This document shows positions 1 to 10,289 of a stretch of DNA of 64,000 bases, piece by piece. The stretch is from positions 11,315,639-11,379,638 of the forward strand of contig JBBCBC010000025.1 in assembly GCA_037126765.1 (NCBI GenBank), written 5' to 3'. The position numbers were made by a program, and so were the translations under genes. Source of the DNA: Stenogyne calaminthoides. Its lineage: Eukaryota > Streptophyta > Magnoliopsida > Lamiales > Lamiaceae. Every line of letters begins with the position of its first letter. The first letter of the stretch is position 1. The notes below the pieces were generated by a model, which was not told the origin of the DNA, made no database searches, and saw nothing but the letters and a program-made list of their open reading frames with translations.

Positions 1-259
1 GTCTAAAAGCGACCTGAACACAACCAATATGTAAGAACTTATGAGTTCTTTTGTAAGGTAAAATATCATTTATACTAAGCAATTTAATAACCATCTCATC
101 TTCATGAAGAGGTATAGAGGATTCAGTAGTTTTAACAATTTGTCTGAAACCTATTTTTTCAAAAGCTCCTAATTTATAAACCATTTTAGGTTCAATTTTA
201 GGAATAGTCCATTTATTCAATAAATTAAGATTTTCAGGAATATCATATTCCTGAGTCAT
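1..259 (-). CDS. Movement-protein N-terminus of endogenous pararetrovirus (runs off the window)
   Basis: An open frame of 86 codons begins at ATG 259-257, just downstream of the primer site, and is cut by the window edge. It contains a pattern around KRTHKFLHIG and VQVAFR that resembles the start of 30K-superfamily movement proteins of the Caulimoviridae, which form tubules or enlarge plasmodesmata for cell-to-cell spread. Recognition rests on remembered family style, not a search. Only the N-terminus is visible, so the conserved core cannot be checked. No stop is present in the visible part. Confidence 0.55.
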   Translation of the reverse strand, partial: MTQEYDIPENLNLLNKWTIPKIEPKMVYKLGAFEKIGFRQIVKTTESSIPLHEDEMVIKLLSINDILPYKRTHKFLHIGCVQVAFR

Positions 260-358
260 ACTGTTCTTAACAGTTTCCTTCAATCGGAACAGATTCATAA
301 GAATCAAGATGTATTGAATCATGAAACCATATAACTAATATATACCCTACTTATCATG

Positions 359-370
359 GCTTTGATACCA
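359..370 (-). other. Primer-binding site like initiator tRNA-Met
   Basis: On the minus strand the 12 bases read TGGTATCAAAGC, one mismatch from the usual plant initiator tRNA-Met primer site TGGTATCAGAGC. It lies about 100 bases before the movement-protein ATG, as expected for reverse-transcription priming in a caulimovirid. Confidence 0.6.
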
Positions 371-812
371 TATTTATACAAGGATCGTGCAAAGATATAT
401 ATCAATAGTATCATGTGGATCTTTTACAAACACAAATAGGAGATTACTGAGAAATTCCATAGTCCATGAGTTAACACGAAAAAAAGCTTTTTTACGCCCG
501 AAAGCGCTGCGCCTTATTCATCGACATTACGGCAACAAGGGCTAGCCCACATAGTTAACTCATGAATATCACTGGAAAGCTCAAACCTACTGGTTAAACC
601 AACTCTACCTTTGATATATCAAATTACAGATCATTATAGGAATATAATTCCAAATGTACATGATAGTAGAGTATATTTAAGTTAGGTCATGATTCAATAC
701 AAGTATTCTAGCCGTCCATAGAGGCGGCGATCATCAGAAATATAAATATAAAAACAAAATAACAACAATTATACCTTAATGAGCCTTTACCATAAACAAA
801 CTTATAAACAGA

Positions 813-924
813 TTTATTACAAGGCTACAAGGGTTGCACACAAGAGAGGGGTAGAGAGAGAAAAAAGAGAGGGCGAGTCTAAACTCAAGCGTATCTCTCA
901 AATGAAAAATCAAGCCTATTTATA
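813..924 (-). promoter_or_regulatory. Pararetrovirus promoter TATA box and downstream AATAAA
   Basis: On the minus strand TATAAATAG (924-916) is followed about 100 bases later by AATAAA (818-813). A poly(A) signal shortly after the start site is typical of caulimovirid pregenomic RNA promoters, where the signal is skipped on the first pass and used on the second. A pyrimidine-rich CT stretch lies between them. The transcription start is inferred to be near 890. Confidence 0.5.
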
Positions 925-1270
925 AATTAAAGTGCCGGACATGAAACCCCGGATTCCAAAATAAAAAATAAGCAGTGCGAAAAAAACAAAACCGCAAAAG
1001 CTAAAAAGTAAAAAGTATGAATAGTAATTACTATTCAGGAACAGTTCTTTGTCTGCTATCGTAAGCAATGACGAAAATTTGATTTTGTCTTGATACTATA
1101 GACACATCTTGCTGGAATGTGCTAAGTCCAAATCTTCACTAAATCGCCAATAATGAAGCTTGCTTTTTTAGGAGTTTAAGAGACTCCCTGAAATTGGCCA
1201 ATTCTTGACGATGAGTTGGATAAACATTTCTTCCTTGATTTCCTCTTAGTGAAGCTTCAAGCCATGGAAT

Positions 1271-2812
1271 CTATACTTCCAAAACTCTAATCTTTTTCTT
1301 AAGAATTTTGAGATAATTCTTATCATTAATAACATTATTCTCATGGTCAATAATAATTTGAGAAGGAATTCTCCAAATGTTGTAATGTAAGACTCCTGTA
1401 TTAGTCAGGAGATAGTATAATCTGGAACGAATTATTCCATGCTGAATATCCCATCCTTCCATTGTAAAGGATGTAAAGAAACCATTAGGGTAAGAACCTT
1501 CCATTAAAACTTGCCTTATTTTAATTTCCCTTTGAGAGAATTCTTCAAAAGATCGAAACTTTCTTGAATAGAAAATTTCTGATCATCTTCATTTGGATCC
1601 TGCGCATCTTGAAGATCAGATCCAGAAATCATTGAAGCATCTGATTTTGAATCAGAAAAATCAATATCTTTGAATAAATCATTCTTAATATGATCCATAT
1701 AAAGATTCATAATTTTTTCTTTTGAGAAAATACCAAAATACTTCTTAGAGTATTCAGAGAATGATGGAAGAGAACTAGAAGTCTTATCAACATAAATTTT
1801 TCTATATTCTTCCATTTAAGATTTAATCCGTGAAATATTTTCTTGTAATGGTGACTCATTGGAGCCAGGGGGTAATAACATTTAAGTTATTCCAAAATCG
1901 TGTTGCATGGATTCTCCATAAACAAGGTGTACCATGTTCAGTATAACCAAACTCTGGTCTCCATTTTAGAACCCATGGGATTCCAGAATCCACAAAGAAC
2001 ATACAAGTAGTTTTACCACTCGTATTATGAGACTTTAAGTCTGAAGAAACAATAGTATATTCTTTTAAGAGATTTTTAACCTCTTCTGGCAAGATATCTG
2101 CCAAAGCTCCAAAATTTCCCCACCATGAAAAAAACCAGTTAGGAATTTGATTCCTGCCAATGTTCTCACAAATTTTAATCAACCAAGTATGGGAATGCTT
2201 AGCATTCTGATACAATAACGTTTTATAAAAACTTTGAAGGTAATCCCAGTAATTGTACTGGTAAGTGTTATGTGTGACTTCATAAGTCATACTTCTTTCT
2301 GTAAAAGGTGAAGTTCCACATTCTTGGATGGAAATAATCTTTTTAGATAATAAATTTAGAGTAATTGATAGCTTTACTCTTAGGAGGAAAATGCTGGATT
2401 TCAACACTTCCGAGACTAATGAGAATATTCTCATAAAATCCTCTGGATTTGTAAGTCTCAACATTCCAATTTGAATTTGGAAAATACTTTTCCATGAGAA
2501 TCCATGGGGACTCTTTGAATTTCTCATCATCATCTTCAATAATAAGAATCAATTCTTTCTTAGAAAAATCAAAGAATTTGTATTCTTTTTGTGCAATTGA
2601 AGAATATGATTCTTCATCTTCTGTTTTTGAGGAATTGTCCTCAATTGGTAAATTTTTTCCCCTTTGTCTCAGGAATTCTTGAAACTCCTTTTGTACATTG
2701 TCTTCTTTTGAAGAAGAGCCACTTCCAGAAATGTTCTAGTTAAAAAGGAATTTCTTCCCATGTTGTATAATCAGAGGATGGCCTCTTCCTCCTCTTCCTC
2801 TATAAGAGGAAT
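1271..2812 (-). pseudogene. Broken ORF of the pararetrovirus-like relic
   Basis: Three minus-strand blocks (2539-1856, 1815-1516, 1504-1271), with an overlapping frame at 2552-2343, look like one protein split by frameshifts and stops. It seems to start in a Gly/Arg-rich segment (an RGRGGRG-like run near 2810-2780), followed by an acidic stretch and an aromatic-rich part (NWFFSWWGNFG near 2120). I recall similar proteins annotated as plant retroelement or pararetrovirus products of unknown function. It precedes the promoter in reading order, so it would be the last ORF of the genome. Function is not assigned. Confidence 0.45.
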
Positions 2813-3170
2813 ATGTATTCAAAGCAGGGAAACATGTGATGAATAACTAAAGTGAAATAGTGTTGGGAGATGAATTTAATAAAAGATTATATGATTTTGA
2901 TTAAGATCCCAAAACCCCTAAGTATGACATGTTCAGAATGATCTTGATAGTTGAGTCAGAATTCAGTTTTGGAGTATTCAGGATGTTATCTGCAAAATGT
3001 ATAGTCAGCAGGTATAGTTCAGAATAGGTTCTGAAGACTCTGAAGAACTCAGTATGTTTCTGAAGATACTGAAGTTTCAGTATGAAACTGAAGTCTCTGA
3101 AGATTCAGTATGGAAACTGAGAAAGTGAAGACTCAGCATGAAGACTCAGTATATCAGTCAGTATAAATAT

Positions 3171-3250
3171 GAAAACTCAGAAGACTCAGAAGACTCTGAA
3201 GACTCAGAAGACCCTGAAGACTCAGAAGACTCTGAAGACGCAAGACTGAA
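3171..3250 (+). repeat. LTR minisatellite of GACTCAGAA/GACTCTGAA units
   Basis: Short units of about 9-10 bases alternating GACTCAGAA and GACTCTGAA are repeated in tandem. The same array occurs in the LTRs of A (34290-34445 and 57424-57570) and, on the other strand, of D (13836-13925 and 26352-26450), with differing unit numbers. Confidence 0.8.
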
Positions 3251-3783
3251 GACTGAGTATCTAAAGATCAAAGAATACTGATGACACAAGTAATTCACGA
3301 AGACTTCGATAATGTCTTGAATGATCGATATGAACTGAATGTTCGAGGCTTTGAATATATCTATCGAAGGATGCAATCTTTGAGAGAAACGCGATACCTT
3401 AGAAAGTTAGATTTTGCAAGACATTCAAATCGCAGAACAAAAGGAACTAAGTCAGAAGTGTTGTTAAGGTTATATCAAACTCAGAGTTTGTAACCAAAAA
3501 GAGCCGTTGAAGGTGTCTACCTTTTCTTTGGAGACAAAAGTCAAAAAGAGGAAGAGGACATCATGCCATCTTGACCGACGGTGACAAAGGACGTGTGAAA
3601 AAAGATGTCGGATGTCACGAAAGTTCAGATCGCAAAAAGTGAAAACCGGCTACATGAAAGGCTATTGCCTAAAAAGTGTTAGGGAGTTTCAAACCCTAAA
3701 TATAGCCGTTTCACACACCATAAGAGGGAACTCACGAAGCTATCTCTCCAACGGATAGTTTTCAAGAGTGACCTTGGTGTATG

Positions 3784-3792
3784 CCTATAAAT
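3784..3792 (+). promoter_or_regulatory. Putative LTR TATA box (solo LTR)
   Basis: CCTATAAAT sits at the position matching CCTATAAATA of the 5' LTR of element A (34961-34970), about 920 bases into the LTR. It is the likely core promoter of this LTR family. Confidence 0.5.
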
Positions 3793-5285
3793 CTTTGGTG
3801 ACCCTCTACTTTGTAAGGGGCCGGAAATTTATCACGCCCAACTAAAGAGCTCAAACTTATTCTTGCAAAAAGTGAAAGCACTTTCGAAATACCTTGAATT
3901 TCCCAAGTGCTTCTATATTGAAGAGAGCTCACTTTACTAAGCCTAGCTTGATAAGATTTATCAAAGCTTAGTCGAGATATCCTAACCCTTTGCATTGTGC
4001 TTTATTGTAAAGGATATCTCATCCTAGTTGGAAACCAACCAAGAAACCCCAAACCCTTGAGAAGGTAGTTGGAGTGTGTTTGTTGGTGAGTAGAGTTATA
4101 AAGAGTTAGTAAACTTCACGCGGAGTAGTCGAGAAAACTCTAGAGGAGAAGTTGGTAAGCTCTGAGGGGTAGTCCGAAAGCTTGTGTGTGATTGAGTAAG
4201 TAAAGCTCTTTGAGGTAGTCGAGAAAACTCAAGGTCGGGTTGAGTAAGTAAACTCGTGGAGTAGTCGAGAAAACTTCGGGGCGAGTTGAGTAAAGTAAAA
4301 CTCTGAGGTAGTCGAGAGAAAGCTCAAAAGTTGATAGTGAATTTCTCTCGAAGAGTCGGGGAGAGCGGATGTAGGAGCTTGAGTCTACGAACCACTATAG
4401 CTTCTTTGTGTTCTTTATTGTTTTTCCTTATCGTGCTTAAGCATTTGCATTAACTTGATTTTGAAAGCATACTTTTTCGCGATATTGGTTGGAATCAATC
4501 CTTTGAAGTTGCATAAGTGAATCACGGCCTAATCACTATTTCATAAAGGGAAGGTTTTAAACCAAAGCTTAAAGCAGTATAAACTAAGGGCCAACCATTT
4601 CATACGGTGAGTAGCTAGAACAGATAGTTACCAAACTGAATTCTCTTACGAGGATTGATGAAGTTTAATATCGATCCAAGCAACTAAGGATCTCGACACT
4701 CGAGGATTCGGTTGGGATTATCGAGGTATCGAAAGCGGCTCGGGATCAACATCTCGATGAACTTTGACTCGGAGCGATCGTGCTTCTCGAGAACCTAATC
4801 TTGAGGATTATCGACCCAAAGTGACCTCGAAGAAAAAAAGTTTTAAAATCACTGAACACGTGTATTCCCCCCCCATACACGTGTAAGACTCGTTTTCACC
4901 GGGACCAACAAATAGGGATAGATGCAAATGAAAAATATAATTAAGGTCACTCATCACATTCAGTATTTTATTTTGTAGTTCATTATCTTTGAAATATGAA
5001 ACGTGTCATTAATGTTTATTTGTGATGTCTTTTATTGCAAGTGTCATAAATTATAAGCAGTGATACATGAGATAAAACGCTAAAGTGGAATAAGGGTCCA
5101 TATCGATGATAAAATTTGGATCAACTATTTTGTTTTGGTGTCTACTCTTATGTTTCATTATCTTTAAAAATAGTAATAAATGAGGTGAAATATTAAGTGG
5201 AATAGGGTTTCCGTGTCAATGAGACATTTATGATCTTCTAATCTAGTCTCGTGTTTCATATTGTGTTTTATTATATTAAAAATTT

Positions 5286-5573
5286 TACTTCGTCTGTCCT
5301 ACTATGAGTTTCTCCTATTCCTTTTTCATCCGTCCAACAATAAGTTTCTTGTTTCTATAAATGGAAAAAAGTAACTCCACTATCCAATATTTTTCTCCAT
5401 ACTTTTCACACAATATTACAAAGAGTGTCACTCACTACTCCATTCATTACTCCACATAACATTTTCCTCTTTCCCTATACCTACAACAACCCTTCATTTT
5501 TATTAGTTTATTATTATTCCTTAAACAAAACAACAAAACGAAATAAAAAACTTATACTGAGACGGAGGGAGTA
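5286..5573. mobile_element. Stowaway-like MITE 1
   Basis: The right end reads GACGGAGGGAGTA, the typical Stowaway terminus. The left end (TACTTCGTCTGTCCTACTATG) is its imperfect inverted partner. The outermost bases are TA on each side, fitting a TA target duplication. About 290 bases, no ORF. Confidence 0.75.
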
Positions 5574-6054
5574 ATTTTGATTGGCAATGTAAATAAAGGA
5601 AATGAAACACATGATGAAGCACTAAAATTAAATAAGGTATCCGTGTCGATGGCACATTTTGGATCTCCTTTTCTATTTTTTGTTTTATATTTTGTTTGAT
5701 ATTTTTTATTATACGGGCAAGATATTAAAATAAGTAAAGCACAAAAACAAACACTAAATATGAATAGTGGGTCAATGTCGGAGAGACATTTAGGATCACC
5801 TACACTATTTTGGTGTTTCATATCAAGTTTCACTAACATTAAAAAATTTCAAATTTTATTAATAATGACTAGTGACTATAATTATTATGTATGACATGTA
5901 TTAAAATAAGTGAAATATGCTTGAATATGGTATCAACACCAATGAGACATTAAATATCACCTTAGTCTCTTTTGTGTTAAATTTTGTGTAGCAATTTCAA
6001 TTATTGTAATACATGACATTACAAATAAATAATAAAGACACGTGTTATGTTTTA

Positions 6055-6296
6055 TACTCTCTTCGTCCATCAAAATTGTGCTCATTTCGTTTTGACATGT
6101 TGTACGGAAAGGTAAATTAAGTACGTTCATGGACACAATTTTTTTTATCTCCATCGTCCAACAATCACTTAATTACTCAAGTTATCATTATACTTTACTC
6201 ACAATTAATTATTTTATTCATAAATGGATTTAATTTATCTTTCCGTTCAACATATCAAAATGAAATGAACACAGTTTTGGTGGTCGGAGGGAGTAT
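6055..6296. mobile_element. Stowaway-like MITE 2
   Basis: The left end CTCTTCGTCCATCAAAATTG and the right end GGTCGGAGGGAG are inverted repeats extending for roughly 45 bases, including matching GTGCTCATTTCGTTTTGA and TGAAATGAACAC strings. Flanked by TA. About 240 bases, non-coding. Confidence 0.8.
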
Positions 6297-6420
6297 ATAA
6301 TAAAACACAATATCAAATACCAAAATAGAGTAAATGGTCATAAATGTCTAATTAATATGGATATCTTATTCCACATTAATGTTTTATCTCGTGTTTCACT
6401 AATTTTTAAAAATAATAAAA

Positions 6421-6676
6421 TACTCCCCCTGTCCCAAATATATAGGCTTGTTTGACTTTTCACACATATTAAGAAATTATATTGGAAAAGTAAATTAAAC
6501 AAGCCAAATTTCTATTATACCCATATTTAATGATTGTTATAGTTTCCAACATAATTAATGCATAAGGTTATATTAGTAAATTAATTAAAAAAAGTTACTT
6601 TATGTAGAAACAAGCCTATATATTTGGGACATCCATAAAAGAAAAACAAGCCTATATAATTGGGACGGAGGGAGTA
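6421..6676. mobile_element. Stowaway-like MITE 3 with an inner copy of its end
   Basis: It starts TACTCCCCCTGTCCCAAATA and ends TTGGGACGGAGGGAGTA. The string AAACAAGCCTATATA next to the right terminus also occurs about 45 bases further in, followed by TTTGGGACATCC, so the right end is partly duplicated. Flanked by TA. Confidence 0.8.
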
Positions 6677-7229
6677 CAAGATAAGACATCACAATTGAAT
6701 GGGACGGTTATCCCCTATTCTCCACTCTAGTGTTTTATTCGTGTCGGTATTCAACCCATATCACTCCTCTATATATAATCTCTTCCATCATCTTTTTTAT
6801 CAACACTCACCACTTATGAATAATACATACTTCCGCCAACCCATCTTTTTTTGTTACACTCAGTATGTTTGCTTTCGATTTCTATTGGCCCGGGTTTGCC
6901 CCTCCACCACTAAAGTAATTAAATTTTCTTACTTTTGATTATCATAAATATTTTTTAACTAATCTTTCATGTTTAAAATGTATAATATTTATTGGAAACA
7001 TGTCAGTCATTTTCTTCAAGTCTTCTAATTTTGGAGACTTTGTGATTTTGTAATACTGATGAATTTAATTTTTTTTATCGATTTATTTATTCAGATGGAA
7101 ACGTACTTAAGAATCATTACTCTGGGGGACAAGAAATACATCTGATCAAACCAACAAAGGTCCTTCTTTAGGGGGAGAGGGTGCCATGGAAGGAGTCTAT
7201 CCTAATTGCCCCACACACACACACACATG

Positions 7230-7276
<47 letters not shown>

Positions 7277-8504
7277 CTTTTAGGAATCCACCTTTCAACT
7301 TGTCCTCCTTTACGATGGTATATGTGTTGTTACTTTACTGCTCATGTTGATGAGTCTGTTTCAGATATCTTTCTTTTCTTTTTATTGGTGTTTGTAGTCG
7401 TGTTTTGAGAATAATAATTAATTGGAGGTTTTGTCCTCCCAAAGAATTTCATTAAACATCTTATTCGTTTATGTTCGTCCTCTCGTTTGAACTTTAATTG
7501 TTCTATTATTTTCTTAATCGTTGGTTTTATCAAAGATAAATTATTAATTGTGTTGTTGTTAAATTCTTATTATTTATATAAGATCTGAGATATGCATACT
7601 GTTAGAAAAAAAAATCTAATTCAATTTCACAATCTACCTATAATTCGACAATTCTTCTGTTTTTAAAAATAAGACATAAAAATATAATATAGAAAAGAAT
7701 TTATGCACAATAAAAAAAAAACTAGTTGAAATGTTTTGATGGAGATAAAATTTCATCTAAACAGTTCTAGAAGATTTCCCCGCGTTTTTATCTCATAAAA
7801 AAAAAAAAACTAAAATAAAATAAGGATATTTTTTTTTTTTGCGTAATACATTTCTTACTTTTCAACTTGGCCATGAATACTTAGAACCTCTTAAACACAT
7901 GAATATTATTTTTATTTGTAAAATTCTGAAAGTCGAAAGAGACAACTCTCTCAGCGCTTTAGTTAGTCCAAATTTTCAATTTGCGTCAAAACCTAATTGT
8001 AATCATAATATGATGGTTTTTATGTATTATTGCAACTAATATAAATGTTCAATTAAGTTTGGGATAGACCTTTTTGTCAAATGTTCAAATAAGAATGGGA
8101 TGGAGAAGGAAGTATAATTTATTATTCTTCCAGTTTCGAACGATATACTGACTTATGTTCTCTTACAAATTTTGTATGGTAGATTCGCCTCCTCTACTTT
8201 CGTCTTTACAACTTCGTGCATATACATATGATAAATAAAGTCATTGTGATTTTTCACTAATCTAATAAAAAATAATTAGTGTCTCATAATTCATTAAAAA
8301 TTAGAATTACAAAATGTATGCCAACTCTGTGAAATTTTATTATTTTTATAAAGTGAACGACAATATTAGAAAATGAGCACAATAATATGAAAAACTAATA
8401 AATAAAATTATTTAAAATAAAGTAGAGCCGAAAAACCATTTAAAAATAAAATTAATTTATTACACATAATTTTAAATTATTCCTTAATAGTAAGAATTTA
8501 AAAT
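6677..8504. other. AT-rich host DNA without recognisable genes
   Basis: Only short frames without recognisable domains occur here. The stretch holds a microsatellite (7207-7275), A/T homopolymer runs (7590-7600, 7797-7840) and a possible eroded MITE end near 8100-8120. Nothing else could be supported. Confidence 0.6.
7207..7275. repeat. Compound palindromic microsatellite (CA)n-(GT)n-(TA)n
   Basis: A CA run is followed by ATGAG, then a GT run and a TA run. The CA and GT blocks are reverse complements and could form a hairpin. Confidence 0.9.
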
Positions 8505-10079
8505 TGTAGGTCCCGAACGGGTTTCGTGAGAGCAGAAGTCTAGAGGGGAGGGGTGAATAGACTTCTGAAAAACTTTTCGTGCGGATCAGGTGTGAAAGCA
8601 GGTTTCCTGATCAGAGTGCGAGTGAGTCAGTTTGGACTGATATCCAACTTACTGATTGCCTGATGGCTGATCAGTTCGGTGTCTATCCGTTTAACTGATT
8701 GTGCTGAAGCTAGTTTATACCCGTGTGAAAAACCAGTTTTAAAAAATCAGATTCTCGAGTTTGTTTTCAATCAGTTGACCAAAGAGTAAAACTGATCAGA
8801 TCAGTTGCATGATGCGAACTGATCCTAACTCAGAAGAATATGTATGCGATTTTAAGCAAACTCCTGTGTGATAGTGTAAAGCAGTTAAGAGCAGAAAAAT
8901 GCACACAAGATTTATAGTGGTTTGGACAACCAGTCCTACGTCTACTCTTCCCTATCACAAGGGGCACCAACTTAACCAACTTGGACTTAGTTTATTGTGT
9001 TAGTCCAACACATCACAACCAACAGATATTTATAGAGTTCTCACTCAACCGATCCCAAAAATCAGAACTAGAAACCCGCTAGTCTGAAATCTTGCTAAAA
9101 CAAACTTAATCTAACTTTTGATTTTGGGTAAGATTTGTTGTTGTTCTAACTGGAAATCTATCCTAGTATTTGTTTAGCCTAAAGCTAAAGAATGAGATTT
9201 CTATGCTAAGAATAATGAGATGAACACTTGGAAATAATCTTCAATTTTGTGTTCTTCGTGCGGAAATTTTGCTATAGTATGAGCTTCTTGATAATTTCCG
9301 TGTCTTCACTTTGAAGAGCAATCCCATATTTATAGACCTCGAAATCAAAGAGCCATTGGAGAGCAATTTAAATTTCCGACTATATTTGGTAGAATTACAG
9401 GATTGATGTGACGTGCTTCAGGAACGGCATGGCCGAAAGCGTGAATAGTGTCCTTTATAGCCGTTTGACTAAGCAGCGCCGAATCCCGTATTGTCGGCTC
9501 CGTTCATACGTGTCTTGCTCTCATTGGTTAACAAGTACACTTTTCAGTGTTTGTTCTACCAACTAAAGTTGACATTCTTCTTATCCAGATTAACAACGTA
9601 TGACTGGTGTAACATCAGTTGATACCTGATGTAAGCTGACCTGATCAGATAAAGCCTGATCAGTCTACCTGATTGAGTCTTTTGGTGCCAGTTGTCTTAG
9701 CTCAACTAGCAGACTCGGCTGATGTAGGTCTTCTGGTCTTGATCTTCTGGTAGCCATCTGATCTTCAGATCTTCTGAACTTGACCTTCTTGTCTTCACCT
9801 GATCATCTGACTGTCTGTTCGTCTGATCTTCTGACCTTGTCTTGTCTTCTGACTCGTCTGGTCTTCTGACTTGTATGTCTTCTGATCTTCTGACCTGACC
9901 TATACATATTGAGTTCCCCCTCAATATGTGACCTATCTTATACATCAGTTGTTCTATACAATGATTATCAACTGGTCATCTTATAACAGGTATTTAAACA
10001 ACATCAGTCAGCTAACAGGTCTGACTGGTCCTATTATATATGTTTTGAAACTTTCATCAAAACTCTCAATTTCCCAACA
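8505..10079 (-). repeat. 3' LTR of element B
   Basis: On the plus strand it begins TGTAGGTCCC and ends TTTCCCAACA; in element orientation it reads TGTTGGGAAA to GGGACCTACA. It pairs with 61415-62993 with only scattered differences. It is rich in the palindrome CTGATCAG and in CTGA/TCAG words. Confidence 0.93.
9326..9335 (-). promoter_or_regulatory. Putative TATA box in B 3' LTR
   Basis: On the minus strand the bases read CTATAAATAT, conserved at 62233-62242 in the other LTR, where it would drive the element's transcript. Confidence 0.5.
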
Positions 10080-10093
10080 ATTTCCCCCTTTTT
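10080..10093 (-). other. Polypurine tract of element B
   Basis: On the minus strand AAAAAGGGGGAAAT abuts the 3' LTR, where the primer for plus-strand DNA synthesis is expected. The same tract is found in D (14287-14274) and A (57035-57047). Confidence 0.85.
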
Positions 10094-10289
10094 GATGAAA
10101 CAAAACACTTGAGAAACCAATAATAGTTGATAAATATAAAACAGTAAAGAACAAATAATCAGAAGACAAAGAGAGTTTGTCTTAGGATCAGTAAAATAAA
10201 CTTTTCATTTAATTGATTTATCGTTTACATGTTACATCTGAAAAGTTTGAAATTAAAGTTCAGCTGATCCTAAGTAGTCTTCCAATTCT

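Larger units (their letters stand above)
260..1270 (-). other. Pararetrovirus leader/intergenic region
   Basis: This stretch has no long ORF. On the minus strand it holds the promoter, the AATAAA and the primer site, and between them an AT-rich leader with short ORFs. Near 490-530 is a GC-rich island (around GAAAGCGCTGCGCC) that could fold, as caulimovirid leaders do, but I did not compute a fold. Confidence 0.45.
1..2830 (-). mobile_element. Endogenous pararetrovirus-like (caulimovirid) relic, partial
   Basis: Read on the minus strand, this stretch runs from a broken ORF (about 2812-1271) through a TATA box and AATAAA (924-813), a primer site like initiator tRNA-Met (370-359), and into an ORF with the look of a viral movement protein that leaves the window at position 1. 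The order last ORF, promoter, primer site, movement protein is what a tandem or circularly permuted caulimovirid genome gives. No LTRs are visible, and the right edge near 2830 joins AT-rich host repeat. The genus is uncertain; a Florendovirus-like element with a second ORF is one possibility. Several frame breaks show it is an old inactive copy. Confidence 0.6.
2861..4910 (+). repeat. Solo LTR of the A/D Sirevirus family
   Basis: It starts TGTTGGGAGA and ends GGGACCAACA, the same ends as the LTRs of elements A and D, and is about 2.05 kb like them. The flanks are a perfect duplication, AATAG at 2856-2860 and 4911-4915. No internal sequence is present, so this is a solo LTR left by recombination between the two LTRs of one element. 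Much of 3250-4860 lacks the CAG/CTG triplets present in the sister LTRs. Confidence 0.92.
4911..6420. repeat. Degenerate AT-rich tandem repeat of the host locus
   Basis: Diverged copies of a unit containing GTGTCAATGAGACATTTA, a T-rich stretch with TGTTTCAT, then ATGAAACAC and CTAAAGTGGAATAGGG recur near 5095, 5200, 5640, 5770 and 5930, and inverted near 6330. Spacing is roughly 130-170 bases where no MITE intervenes. The same unit returns at 63790-64000 beyond element B. No coding potential was seen. Confidence 0.6.

Noticed and set aside
2494..2682. Plus-strand frame over the pararetrovirus relic
   Set aside because: It lies opposite to the coherent minus-strand protein.
3171..3250. Possible CRISPR-like or satellite array
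   Set aside because: Units are 9-10 bases with no spacers; it is an LTR minisatellite.
7181..7408. Plus-strand 75-codon frame
   Set aside because: It translates the CA/GT/TA microsatellite and has no domain.
9706..9945. Arg/Asp/Ser-rich frame in B's LTR, also at 62608-62859
   Set aside because: It arises from CTGATCTTCTG-type simple repeats in the LTR.
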